Source: Chamaecyparis obtusa (Eukaryota > Streptophyta > Pinopsida > Cupressales > Cupressaceae). From it: DNA of 64,000 nt. The notes beneath the pieces are model-generated. The model saw only the letters and a program-made list of their open reading frames with translations. It was not told where the DNA came from and made no database searches. This document shows positions 21,681-32,837 of this stretch, in pieces (position 1 is the first letter of the stretch; the number at the start of each line of letters is the position of its first letter). The stretch is taken from assembly GCA_027943335.1 (NCBI GenBank), contig BSBK01006357.1:124001-188000 (forward strand). The letters run 5' to 3'. Position numbers and translations under genes: made by a program.

Positions 21681-24482
21681 ATGGTGAATTTTAGGAAAGA
21701 AAGCCCTAAGTTTGATGGAGTAAATTTTGAATGCTGGAAGGAAAAGATGAAGACATGTCTATTGTGTTTAGGACCAGGCTATTGGTTGATTACAAAGAAT
21801 GATAGGACTATAATTGAAGAAGATAGTGTTGAAACAAGTTCTAAAGATGAGGTAGATCTATTCATGTGTAACATACTTGCAAGAGAAGCACTCTTGACAG
21901 CACTTTCAGAGAATGAATATAGTCAAGTAAAATGTTTTAAGAAATCTAATGAAATTTGGAAAGCTTTACACTCTACTTTTGAAGGTGATGAACATGCAAA
22001 AAGAGCTAGATTACATAATTGGATATGTGCATTTGAAGATATTATAATGATGGAAGATGAATCTGTTAGAAGCTATATTGGTAGAATGTCAAAAATTGTT
22101 GCAGGGATAAAATCTTGTGGAGGATAAAAAATAGAGAATGAAGTGATATGGAAAATTCTAAGGACATTGACTCCTGTATTTAAGCAGACAACATAGATGA
22201 TTGAACAAGTTATACCTTGTACTACAAACTTTACAAGAGAGACTCTTCTTGGAAGATTGGAAGCAGCAGAGATGAACCCAAGGTTATTAGGAGACATACC
22301 TAGAATGGAGACAACATTTAGTGCTCTTAGTATTCATCCTACTTTTTCAAGAAGTACCAGTGTGAGTGGAGATTATGCCAGCAGCAATAGATCTAGAAAT
22401 GAAGAAGATAAGAAGATTGAAGAAGGTATTGCCTTGCTTGTGAAAAGAGAACCAAATAGTAAGAAAATTTTTAAATGTTGGACTTGTCAAGAATATGGTC
22501 ATTTTGCATCTAAATGTCCTAATAGAGTTAAGAAGTACAGAAATAATTTCAAGCCTAGAAGATCTAAGGAATGTTATTATGCTAATGATGAAGATCTTGA
22601 AGCTAGTATAGAAAGAGCTTTGAGTGAAAGTGATACTGAGAATAATGATGAAATAGGATTTGTAGCAATTAAAGAAGAAAATTTTGAATTTGATGTTAAA
22701 GAAGAAAAAGCATTAGTTTCCCAAGTTGAAAAGAAAGCTGATTGGATTATAGATAGTGGTTGTTCACATCATATGATTGGAGATATGAAGAAGTTCATGA
22801 AGTTTAACAATTATGATGGAGGAGTTGTTAGAGTTGGTAACAATGCACCTTGTTTGATTAAAGGTATAGGATCTATTACTCTTGATGAAAAAACTAATAC
22901 TGATGATGTTTACTTTGTTGATGGATTGAAATATAATCTTTTGAGTGTTGGACAGTTAGTGGATAAGGGCTATCAAGTTTGGATTATTGAGAAAACTTGT
23001 GTGATAAAGGATAAAGATGGAAATCTAATTGAAACTGGATCTAGAACCAGAGGTAATGTATTTTAGTTGAATCCTACTGAGATGACATGCTTGATTACTA
23101 AAATTGACGACAGTTGGTTATGGCATAGAAGGTTTTGTCATATAAACTTTGATAACATTGTGAAAGTGAGTACTACACTTGCAGTAAGGGATTTGCCTAA
23201 AATTATGAAGCCTACTAACATGATTTGCAAAGAATGTGTGATGGCTAAGCAGAAGAGAAGTTCATTTCCTAGTAAGAAGTTCACATCGGCAGAGAAGTTG
23301 GACATTGTTCATACAGACTTGAGCGGTCGTACCAGGACTAGAGGATTCTATGGAGAAAGGTATTTTATGATTCTTGTTGATGATTTTACAAGAATGATGT
23401 GGATTGCATTTCTGAAAGAAAAATCTGAAGCATTGATAAGTTTAAGATCATTAAGAATAAAGTTGAGAATGAATTTGGAATGAAGATTAAATGTCTGAGA
23501 TCTGATAGAGGTAGAGAATTTACTTCTAGAGAGTTTAACACCTTTTGTGAAGTGAATGGTATTAAGAGACAATTTTCAACCCCTAGAACACCTGAAGAAA
23601 ATGGTATTGCAGAAAGAAGAAACAGGTTAGTAACTAAAGCAGCAAAAGGTATGTTATTTGAGAATGACTTGGTGAAGACATTTTGGAGAGAAGTAGTGAA
23701 TACAATAGTATATACAATAAACAAAGTACAAATCAGAGCAGACACAGATAAGACACCTTATGAATTATGGTTTGGACATGCACCCTCAGTTAAGTATTTT
23801 AGAATTTTTGGAAGAAAATGTTATATAAAGAGAGATGATGATATTGGAAAGTTTGATCCTAGAAGTGATGAATGTATTTTTCTTGGATATTCTTTGAAGA
23901 GAAAAGAATATAAATGTTACAATAAGAGAACTAAAAATATTGATGAGAGCGCAAATGTTAAAGTTGATGAGAATTTTAAAATTCAGGAAAGAATGCTTGA
24001 TTATGAATCTAATGAAGAAGCTAATCCTCAGCCTAACATTGAAACTACTGAATTATTCTACGAGACTGATAGTGAATTGTTGAATGAGAATCATACTACA
24101 GAAGAAACCAAAGAAGAAACTAGAGAAGAATCTAAAGAAGAATCTACAGTTGAAGCAAGATCTATGACTAAGACACCGAACAGGTATCTATCTAGACATC
24201 ATCCTATTGAACAAGTTATCAGAAGTTTGGACAGAGGAGTTATGACTAGAAATAAGGTACATTTATGTTTGATTTCTCAAATTGAACCTAAATCTACTAA
24301 TGAAGCTTGTGAAGATGAACATTGGATTAATGCTATGAAAGAAGAACTAGATCAAATTGAAAAGAACAAGACATGGGAATTTGTTCCTAGACCTAAAGAC
24401 AAGAATGTGATTGGAAAAAAATGGGTATTCAGAAACAAGATGAATGAACAAGGAGAAGTAGTAAGAAACAAAGCAAGATTAG
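21681..24482 (+). pseudogene. Element D copia Gag-Pol, 5' part (gag to start of RT)
   Basis: Frame from the ATG at 21681: UBN2-type Gag (CWKEKMKTCLLCLGPGYW, SYIGRMSKIVAGIKSCGG); CCHC knuckle CWTCQEYGHFASKC near 22476-22517; protease [14 protein letters not shown] near 22745; pre-integrase WLWHRRFCHI; integrase HTDLSG, LRSDRGREF and [12 protein letters not shown]; and start of RT with KWVFRNKMNEQG. Breaks: TAA near 22126, TAG at 22194-22196 (shared with the second unit), TAG near 23064, and a one-base deletion near 23432 that shifts the frame inside integrase. The frame ends in RT at 24482, where insertion H begins, and resumes at 28686. Not functional. Confidence 0.9.
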
Positions 24483-26629
24483 TGTTCAGGCTTAGAATTG
24501 TTACCTTACATTAGGCATTAAGGCTAACAACAATTCTATCCCGACAATGGAAACCTCTCCTAGCTGTGGATAGACTATGAATGAAGAGGAATATCTGGAT
24601 TCTAGGCTAGTTCCTTTAAAATATGGAATATCACTTTCCTGATCTTGTAACTGTTGGGAAAAAGGAAAAGAATACTAAAACTAAAAAGATAGGGTGATAC
24701 ACCAATGAATAATTCAGACCTCTCAAAAAGATGAATCTCAATTCTGACTTACAAACGAATACCTTAACAATCTAATTCTCTATTCAACATATAGGTTAAT
24801 AAACTCATGCTATCAGGGTTCTACCACAAATAACTTGGAGAATTAACAACATACATTTTTCATGCAAGGCCTACGGGTAGCTAATTTTCTTGAGAAGGAA
24901 CATAACTTCATTCACTTCTTTTAGATAATAACCAATTTTAACACTTGCTAGAAAAGATGAAACATGATTCGATATTGAAAACAAGTACACAAAAATGGAA
25001 GTCAAAGCATCTGGTTCATTTCTTCAAAAATCTGACAAGATGATTACAAAAATGGCCTTCAAAGCATCTAGGAATGATATGTTCACTAAAATGCCCTCTC
25101 TCCAAAATCTGCAACCCTTAATTGATTCTCAAAAATCAATTTTATAATCAACTCTAGCCTCTAATTCGAAAATCAAACTCCTCTATCCTAGCCTAAAAAT
25201 GTGCCTAAGAATATGATATTACAAAGAGTTCTCCAAAACATGCATCTCTTCCTTAAATTTGGCCCAAAAATATAAGGAATGAATCCTTTTACAAATAAAA
25301 CATGCCAAAATTTAAACAAGAAATTAATAAAAAATAATCCCAACACCCTAACTTTTATTTGATAACCTAGATAAAAATCTAAGTGTAAATTATTGCAATA
25401 GTGAAGAGGTCAACATGACCCTCAATCCACTTGCAATCCATCTGATGGGATAAGCACAAAAGGTGGCATGTTTCAGTTTTCGAGGCCATAGCTGGCACTG
25501 CCATGCATTGAATGCATCTGCTACTTGACGGACTCCAAAATTTAGTTCATTCTTTCTTTGGCATTGTGTTTGTCTTCTTGGAGAAACTCAGAGTGAAACC
25601 CTAAGCTTTCCAAAGCTATGAAGGAGTTCGGCTTTGCTATGATGGTCTTCGACTACTGCTGGAGTTGGGACTTCATCTAATACTATACTCGAAATTTCTC
25701 CATCTTTTCATTAGTGAATGGTAAGTTATTGGAACTCTCTGTTGATTCTTTGTAATGAAATGCACGCACCTCCTTCTTCTTGTTTAATTGCTTGTTGTCT
25801 TATACTACTTTTCATAGTTACAATTGACAAGTTATAGTTCATTTTTTGCATTCTCTACTTTACTGAAGGTTATCTTGCTGTTTGAGCATGAGCCCATCTC
25901 ATGCTTCATTATTTTTGACTGTTTCCTTGCTATTTATCTATCGTTTGCTTGTGTTGATGCCGCAACTTCTCTATTGTTCTTGCATAGCATATGGGTCATC
26001 TTGTTAATGGCTCCATGCAATATTGTTGCTCTTTTATTATTTTCTATCTGTTACTTTAGTTATATTGCGCATGCGGGTTTGAAGTGTTCATGAACTTGAA
26101 CTTGCTAAAGTTTGCATGTCATTTTTATGCTATATTGTTAATCTCTTGCCATGTTGTGACTATTCTTATTGTCATGAGCTCCACTGTTCTTCTTTGACTA
26201 TTACCATGTCGAGCTCACCATGCCATGATTTGGGTATCATATCAAGCTCATACTATTCTGAGAGTTCACCATTCTGTGAATATCCTAACCCGAGATGGGT
26301 TATGATGCTAAGACTGTTACTATGTTGCGAGCTGGGTTTATAACTTACCATCATTTATGGTTTGATATATCATTGCCTTCATTGATATTCTTTGTTTGTT
26401 CTTTGAGCTCATTGTCAATATAAGTCGTGGCTAGCATTCACCCAATAGTTATTGTTGGTATCAGGTGACTGGTGTCAACTTGATCTTGATCCCACCACAA
26501 GCTTGCTTTCTCCATGGCACTCTTTGTTGTTTGTCTATTATTTCATTTCCATTCACTATTTCTTTCTTTGAGCTCATTGTTAATATAAGTCATGGCTTTC
26601 ACTGTGACCAATGATGACAATATTGCTTT

Positions 26630-26674
26630 TGACTGTTACTGATAATGTCAATTACATTATTAGTAACAGTCAAA
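26630..26674. repeat. Near-perfect hairpin, 19-bp arms and 7-nt loop
   Basis: Arm TTGACTGTTACTGATAATG (26630-26648), loop TCAATTA, arm CATTATTAGTAACAGTCAA (26656-26674), one mismatch. It belongs to a cluster with five copies of GACTGTTACT or its complement between 26312 and 26875. Confidence 0.8.
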
Positions 26675-26810
26675 CATTGTTGATCTTTTTAGCTATATGG
26701 GTTCCAAAGTTTGTGAACTCAAAACTTGTTCCCCACAGTTACACTGATAGCTGTAAATACATTTGAAGCACTTTATGATATTTATGACTGGCTCAAATAT
26801 AAACTTGCTA

Positions 26811-26879
26811 AAATAGTAACAGTCATTTTTTCACTATTGTCATTTCATTCTTCTTTTGAAACCATGACTGTTACTATTT
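26811..26879. repeat. 16-bp perfect inverted repeat around a 37-nt spacer
   Basis: AAATAGTAACAGTCAT at 26811-26826 and its exact complement at 26864-26879. The same GACTGTTACT core as the hairpin at 26630. Confidence 0.8.
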
Positions 26880-28685
26880 AGAAACAAGTTTAGAAGTTAC
26901 TTAAAAGGAAAATAATCCCTTTACATCTTAATAACTGAAATACCAATAAGCAATTTGTAGTCATTTTCTAAAATTGTCATAGCAACACACTTCTCAATTG
27001 ATGAAACTTTGAATTCTTATCAACTGTATCTTTAAGCATTCACCTCAGCATATTCTGTTGATAACATAGAGCACCAAAATTGTTGACTCTCTTTTGCTGA
27101 CATGAATAAAACCTTGTGTAATTAACAACTATAGTCATGATGAGTTGATGAACTCTCTGCTTTACAATTCATACATGATGAGATCAACCATGATGAACAG
27201 TTATTCTAGGAAACCATGAAGACACCTATTGATAACCTACTAAAGTTGCAAGGTTATGAGTGAAAAATGATGAAGATACGATCTATTATAAATAAAACCA
27301 TCGCACTTCTCACTCATAACCTTTGCAAACCTTACAAGGTGATTATGACTGAGAGATGCTCAACACATTTTTTTATTTCCATAGCAGATAAGTACTCTGT
27401 CCTTTATGATATTCTTCTGCTGGTTGCACATACTCTGTTCTAGCTTGTATATGTTTTTCATTTATGTTCAGCTTACATCTTGTAGCTTTGTCCACTATAA
27501 ATAATTAACATTGATGCTGAATTTGCACTTGATATGATAAGTACAACAAGATAAAAAAATGTTTATTTACTGTTAATGAAGTTTGAGCACAGGCTCATGA
27601 TACTCAAAAACATTAGAATGTTTAACTAATGAGGTTTGAACATGGGTTCGTGACACTCAATAAAAACAAACTGTAAAACTTTATGATTTTACAACTTGAA
27701 GCACCCTTCTGTATTCAGTAGCAAATATGATTATGATGTGAAAAATGATAGTAAGGACACATTTGGACCAGTATTTATGCAACATCATTTGCATCTTAAA
27801 CTGGAAAGTTGGCATTTCTTGTAGCATTCTTTTGTATCCAAACCAGTTTAATTTTGATCTTTGGTAATAACTGAATATGAGCACCAGTTAGCTGCTATCT
27901 GCAAGATAATCTATTATGTTTTCAAATAACATCATGGCATGAAATACATTATCTAAAAAAGGTTTCTCAGTTTGGAAACATACTAAGTCCCTTTAATTCA
28001 TATACTTGGTTAATAAAAAGGACAATATACACCATAATGATCATTAGTAGTAAAAGGTTTCATGTATGAAACAAGTCCCTTTAACACTACCTTGCAGTGA
28101 GTGTCAGTGTAGATTTCCTTATTTCATTTAATTTTCCAGATTGATGCAGAATTGAAAACTTGATTGCTACAGTATGTTATTTGATTCACATGTATTTCTT
28201 AGATCCATTAGGATCTAATCATTTCTTCTTTCTTTCAATGCAGATGGAAACCTAGAAGACTTAGATGCAGATGGAGACCTAAAAGATGAAGACCTGGATT
28301 CAGATTAAGACCTAAATGTAGACTTAGCAAACAACCAACAGATTTAAAGACAAGACAAGGCAATACATGGGACCCCTATTCCATACTTCAATCTTTCTTC
28401 TTTTCAATTCTGCAATGTATTCTAAATATTGAATTGAAATATGAAACAAGAAAGGACATTTGTATACTACATTTAGTATGAATGCACAATGTAATGATCA
28501 TTGATAAATTTTTTTTGAGTTTTGTAATGCTTGATCAATACTTAGAGTACAATAATGACATCTAGAATGAATGCAATAATGACATGTAAACTAACAAAAC
28601 CTGCAAGGTAGTGTTAATTAGACAAACAAATGCAACCTTTTCCTATTAATGCTCATTGTATTGTATGTTGGATTTTTAAGTAACA

Positions 28686-30027
28686 ATTAGTATGTAAGGG
28701 ATACTCGCAGCAAGAAGGAATTGACTATGAAGAAACCTTTGCACCAGTAGCAAGACTTGAAGCAGTAAGAATGTTTTTGGCTTATGCAGCTTTTAAGAAA
28801 TTCAAAGTGTATCAGATGGATGTGAAGTCCGCATTTCTGAATAGTGAATTGGAAGAAGAAGTCTACATTGAGCAGCCTAAAGGTTTTCCTTTGACTCAAG
28901 AAGGAGATATGGTATGTAAACTGAAGAAAGCATTATATGGACTAAAGCAAGCACCTAGAAATTGGTATGCTAGATTGGATAAGTATTTGTTGAAATTGGG
29001 ATTTACTAAAGGAACAATAGATAGTAATTTGTACACAAAAGAAATTGAAAATGGATTGTTATTTATAGTTATTTTTGTTGATGACATTATCTTCGGAGGA
29101 GAAGATGAAGCTAGTGACAAATTTTCTGATGAAATGAAGATTGAATTTGAAATGAGCATGATTGGTGAGATGAAAAACTTTTTGGGATTACAGATAACAC
29201 AAAACAATGATGGTATCTTTGTTAGCCAGACAAAGTACTTGAATGATTTTTTGAAAAGATTTGGAATGGAGAACTGTAAACCAGTTGGAACACCTATGGT
29301 TACAGGACACAAACTATCGAGCAAAGATGAAACACTAGCAGTTGAGCAGAAGAAATACAGATCCATGATTCGAGGATTGCAATACTTAACACACACTAGA
29401 CCGGATATACAACATTCAGTTGGAATGGTAGCAAGATTTCAAGCTGAACCTAGAGAGTCACATTATGTAGCAGTAAAGAGAATATTGAGATATTTAATAG
29501 GCACAATGGACTATGGATTGTGGTATGAAAAATCTGATGATTTTACCCTATGTGCATATACAAATGCTAATTGGGGAGGTAGTATTGATGATAAGAAAAG
29601 CACCAGTGGTGGAGCCTTTTTTCTTGGAGGAAGATTGGTTTCTTGGTTGAGCAAGTAGTAGAATTGTATTTCATAGAGTACAACAGAAGCAGAATATGTA
29701 GCAGTAGCAAATAATTGTAACCAAATAATTTGGATGAAGCAAATGCTAAAGGATATTGGAATTAAGTTTTTTGAGCCTATTGTCATACATTGTGACAACA
29801 CCAACACAGTCAGTATGTGTAAGAATCCTGTATTGCATTCTAAAACTAAGCATATAGAGATCAAGTATCATGTTGTAAGAGAGAAAGTTGCTGAGAAAGA
29901 AGCCAAAATGGAGTACATAAGCACAAAGGAATAGATAGAAGACATATTTACAAAGCCTTTGCCTAAGGATACATTTGAGTATCTGAGAGGTATGCTTGGG
30001 GTTATGCCCCAGCCTACTTTTGAGTAA
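28686..30027 (+). pseudogene. Element D copia Pol, 3' part (RT and RNase H)
   Basis: Resumes RT after insertion H. It reads [34 protein letters not shown] and FVDDIIFGG (the YVDD-type catalytic box), then the RNase H part with [39 protein letters not shown] and EDIFTKPLP. Two adjacent stops follow 'WLSK' near 29656-29661, and another stop lies near 29932. The C-terminus at 30027 matches the usual end of copia Pol. Inactive because of the stops and the upstream breaks. Confidence 0.9.
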
Positions 30028-30408
30028 TGATGTAGTTGATTGCATCTATCCAGTGGTATATGAGCCCTATTTTTTTCTAGATTAGATGTTGGTACTTCCT
30101 CTATGGGGGAGTATGTGTATCTGAGCTGAGTCATGAGGACTCTTGTGAATGTATTTTCTGAAACAATGTCTTTTGGCATTGATTTGTTGTTGACATAGTG
30201 ATGAAATTTCTATCATTGATGTCAATGGGGGAGAAGTGTACATGAAAAACCCTATGTACCATCTTTTGGAGAAAACTTAATAGGATAACGAAGCAAGATT
30301 TGATTAATGAAGAGGATTTGAAGAATTTTCAGAGCATCAGTGCAGCAGTGTTGCAGTATTGGATTTTTCAAACATTGGATGTTTTTCATCTATGTTTCCA
30401 TCAATGCC
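30028..30408 (+). other. Element D 3' untranslated region with a second polypurine-like tract
   Basis: No frame. It holds ATTGATGTCAATGGGGGAGA (about 30210-30230), a near copy of the true polypurine tract context at 30401-30420, so plus-strand priming might occur at two places. Confidence 0.6.
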
Positions 30409-30420
30409 AATGGGGGAGAT
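30409..30420 (+). promoter_or_regulatory. Polypurine tract of element D
   Basis: AATGGGGGAGAT directly before TGTTAGG of the second LTR, preceded by CCATCAATGCC as in elements A and C. Confidence 0.88.
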
Positions 30421-31625
30421 TGTTAGGAATGAATGCTGGATGTTGGTAGTCATTCTGTAGTAGTTTTTGTTGCATTCATGACTATGATTGTCATTGATAT
30501 CAACATAGTGATCTTCTGGAGACTAGCAGAGAAGCAGATAGTGTTTTGATTAGCACATGTGGGATATTGCAGTTGGAGCTATGCAATGTTGAGGTTATAC
30601 TCTTTGATATGTTATATGTCTATGGTTAAGAGCATAGCTATTAATTCATTGATTCATGAAAGTTATGAGCATTTTGGTAAAAGCAGTACTCCGGCAGTGT
30701 TCCTGAGTAGCAGTTTATGGAAATCAGATGATATCTCCTAATCGGGATAGAATCTAGTTTTGCACAATTAAAGGGAAGTTTGAGACACATTGATGGTGAC
30801 ATGGTTCATAGTGCAAACTTCAAGGTCACATGAGTGAAGAGATATTGCATTTGGAAGCTGACAGTTTTGTGTAATTTTGATGTAGCGTATGGAAACTTTT
30901 ATTTTGTAATTGTGTGCCGACTCATTTGTAATTATTTGAGTGTGGTATAAAGGAAGGAATGTTTTTCCTTATTTTATGTAGTTAAAAAATGTGAAATAAG
31001 TGTGAGCATGGTTTGGTTGCATGCGAATGTAAGCATGAAGTGAAGAAAAGAGCCTAAGAGATTGTGAAAGGGAAATTGTGAAGGAAGACATGCAAAGTAC
31101 AGAAATCTAGAATTGAGATCTGGTGTAGCAATGAGTGTGGTTTGGCATAGTAAGGAGGTAACATATTTCATATTATTCTACTGAATAATATTAAGGTTAT
31201 TTGGACAGTGTGTTCAGTGATCTTACCCTGAAGTTGTTTGGGCAGTGGGTCCTTCTGTCTTCCATAACTCTTAACAGGGTTAGAATCTTTTAACAGGGAT
31301 TAAAAATCTCCTAACAAGGATTTATATGTACTAAATGTATTTCATAAGACTCCTAATAGAGTCCATCCTCTCACAAGGAATATTCATATTAGTGCATCTT
31401 TTGTGGGCATCATTCCCACTGGGGTTTACTCTTTGATCAAGAGGTTTCCTAGTCAAGATATCTTGTGTTATTGTGTCATTGCGTATGAATATCTTTTTAT
31501 GGTTAGTAATTGCATTGCTTACATGGTTAAATGTTGTTGAAGATGTTAAAAGTTATAATTATCTGATAATTGATTCACCCCCCCCCCCCCCTCTCAGTTA
31601 TCTTGGTGGACTTAACTTTCTAACA
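30421..31625 (+). repeat. Element D second LTR (shared by both units)
   Basis: 1205 bp, TG...CA, matching 20426-21624. It serves as 3' LTR of the first unit and 5' LTR of the second. TATAAAGG at 30946-30953. A C14 run at 31578-31591 lies in the U5 motif. Confidence 0.93.
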
Positions 31626-31627
31626 AT

Positions 31628-31639
31628 TGGTATCAGAGC
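31628..31639 (+). promoter_or_regulatory. Primer-binding site of D, second unit
   Basis: TGGTATCAGAGC, consensus, two bases after the LTR. Confidence 0.93.
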
Positions 31640-31681
31640 AGCAGGTCCTTCAAATAAAAGTTTAGTAGCTTAAGGAGATCC

Positions 31682-32832
31682 ATGGTGAATTTTAGGAAAG
31701 AAAGCCCTAAGTTTGATGGAGTGAATTTTGACAATTGGAAAGAAAAGATGAAGACACATCTACTATGTTTAGGACCAAGTTATTGGTTGAATACAAAGAA
31801 TGAGAAGACTATCATTGATGAGGATAATCTTGAAACATGTTCTAATGATGAGAGAGATCTATTCATCTGTAACACACTTGCCAAAGAAGCACTTTTGATA
31901 GCCCTTCCGGAGAATGAGTATAGTTAGGTAAAATATTTGAAAACATCTCATGAAAGTTGGAAATCTTTACACTCTACTTTTGAAGGTGATGAACATGCAA
32001 AGAAAGTTAGATTACATAATTGGATATGTGCATTTGAAGATATAAGAATGATGGAAGATGAATCTGTTAGAAGCTATATTGGTAGAATGTCAGAAATTGT
32101 TGCAGGCATAAAATCTTGTGGAGGAACAAAGATAGAAAATGAAGTTATATGGAAAATTCTGAGGACATTGACTCCTGTGTTTAACCAAACACCATAGATG
32201 ATTGAACAAGTTATACCTTGTACTTTGAACTTTACAAGAGAGCCTCTTCTTGGAAGATTGGAAGCAGCAAAAATGAACCTGAGGTTATCAGGAGATTTTC
32301 CTAGAATGGAGGCACCATTCAATGCTCTTAGTGTTCACCCTACTTTGTCAAGAAGCATCAGTGTGAGTAGAGATTATGTTGGCAGCAACAGATCTAGAAA
32401 TGAAGAAGATAGGAAGATTGAAGAAGGTATTGCCTTACTTGTGAAGAGAGAACCAGATGGTAAGAAAAATTTTAAATGTTGGACTTGTCAAGAATATGGT
32501 CATTTTGCATCTAAATGTCCTAAGAGAGTTAAAAAGTATAGAAACAATTTCAAGCCTAGAAGATCTGAGGAATGTTACTATGCTAATGATGAAGATCTTG
32601 AAGCTAGTATAGAGAGAACTTTAAGTGAAAGTGATACTGAGAATAATGATGACATAGAATTTTTAGCAATTAAAGAAGAAAATCTTTAAATAGATGTTAA
32701 GGAAGAAAAAGCCCTAGTTTCTCAAGTTGAAAAGAAATCTAATTGGATTATAGACAGTGGTTGTTCACATCATATGACTGGAGACATGAAAAAGTTCATA
32801 AAGTTTAACAATTATGATGGAGTTGTTAGAGT
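31682..32832 (+). pseudogene. Element D second unit, truncated Gag-protease
   Basis: The same gag as at 21681, starting MVNFRKESPKFDG. The knuckle CWTCQEYGHFASKC (about 32477-32518) and the protease box [14 protein letters not shown] (about 32746) are both present. Stops: TAG near 31925 (Gln codon changed), TAG at 32195-32197 at the same codon as the first unit, and TAA near 32687. It ends abruptly after the protease where copia sequence meets TTAAC and element B LTR resumes. No integrase or RT follows. Confidence 0.88.
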
Positions 32833-32837
32833 TTAAC

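Larger units (their letters stand above)
25721..28243 (+). other. Possible intron inside insertion H
   Basis: GTAAGT donor at 25721 and a pyrimidine-rich TTTCTTTCAATGCAG acceptor ending at 28243 would enclose a 2.5 kb intron. The 5' flank holds a 20-codon frame starting MKEFGFAMM near 25618. The 3' flank has a repeated 'ATGCAGATGGA' acidic stretch. No protein family is recognised, so this is only a suggestion of a transcribed captured fragment. Confidence 0.25.
24483..28685. mobile_element. Insertion H: 4.2 kb, TG...CA ends, no LTRs found, origin unknown
   Basis: It interrupts the RT of D exactly: the codons on both sides rejoin once one copy of ATTAG is removed (24478-24482 and 28686-28690). 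It starts TGTTCAGGC and ends AAGTAACA, with 4-base inverted ends TGTT/AACA. This suits LTR-type integration, yet I can find no LTR pair, primer site or polypurine tract. It holds no recognised protein. It contains a good splice-donor-like site (GTAAGT at 25721) and acceptor-like site (TTTCTTTCAATGCAG ending 28243), and a cluster of hairpin motifs at 26312-26879. It could be captured host sequence or a decayed non-autonomous element. Confidence 0.6.
20426..32832 (+). mobile_element. Element D: copia composite, LTR - gag-pol - LTR - partial gag-pol
   Basis: Plus strand. Order: LTR 20426-21624; primer site; gag-pol 21681-30027 with insertion H; polypurine tract; LTR 30421-31625; a second primer site; and a second gag-pol start 31682-32832 that stops inside the protease. 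The left flank is TTAAT (20421-20425) and the right flank is TTAAC (32833-32837), one mismatch. Host LTR sequence (element B) rejoins across it, as the intact 39047-39130 copy confirms. The third LTR expected at the right is missing. Two elements sharing an LTR, followed by a terminal deletion, is the simplest reading. Confidence 0.88.

Noticed and set aside
25824..26343. Two plus-strand frames of 75-89 codons in insertion H as a possible gene
   Set aside because: Hydrophobic, Ser/Cys/Phe-rich composition typical of translated T-rich non-coding DNA; no start context, no domain, and no continuation across the proposed splice sites.
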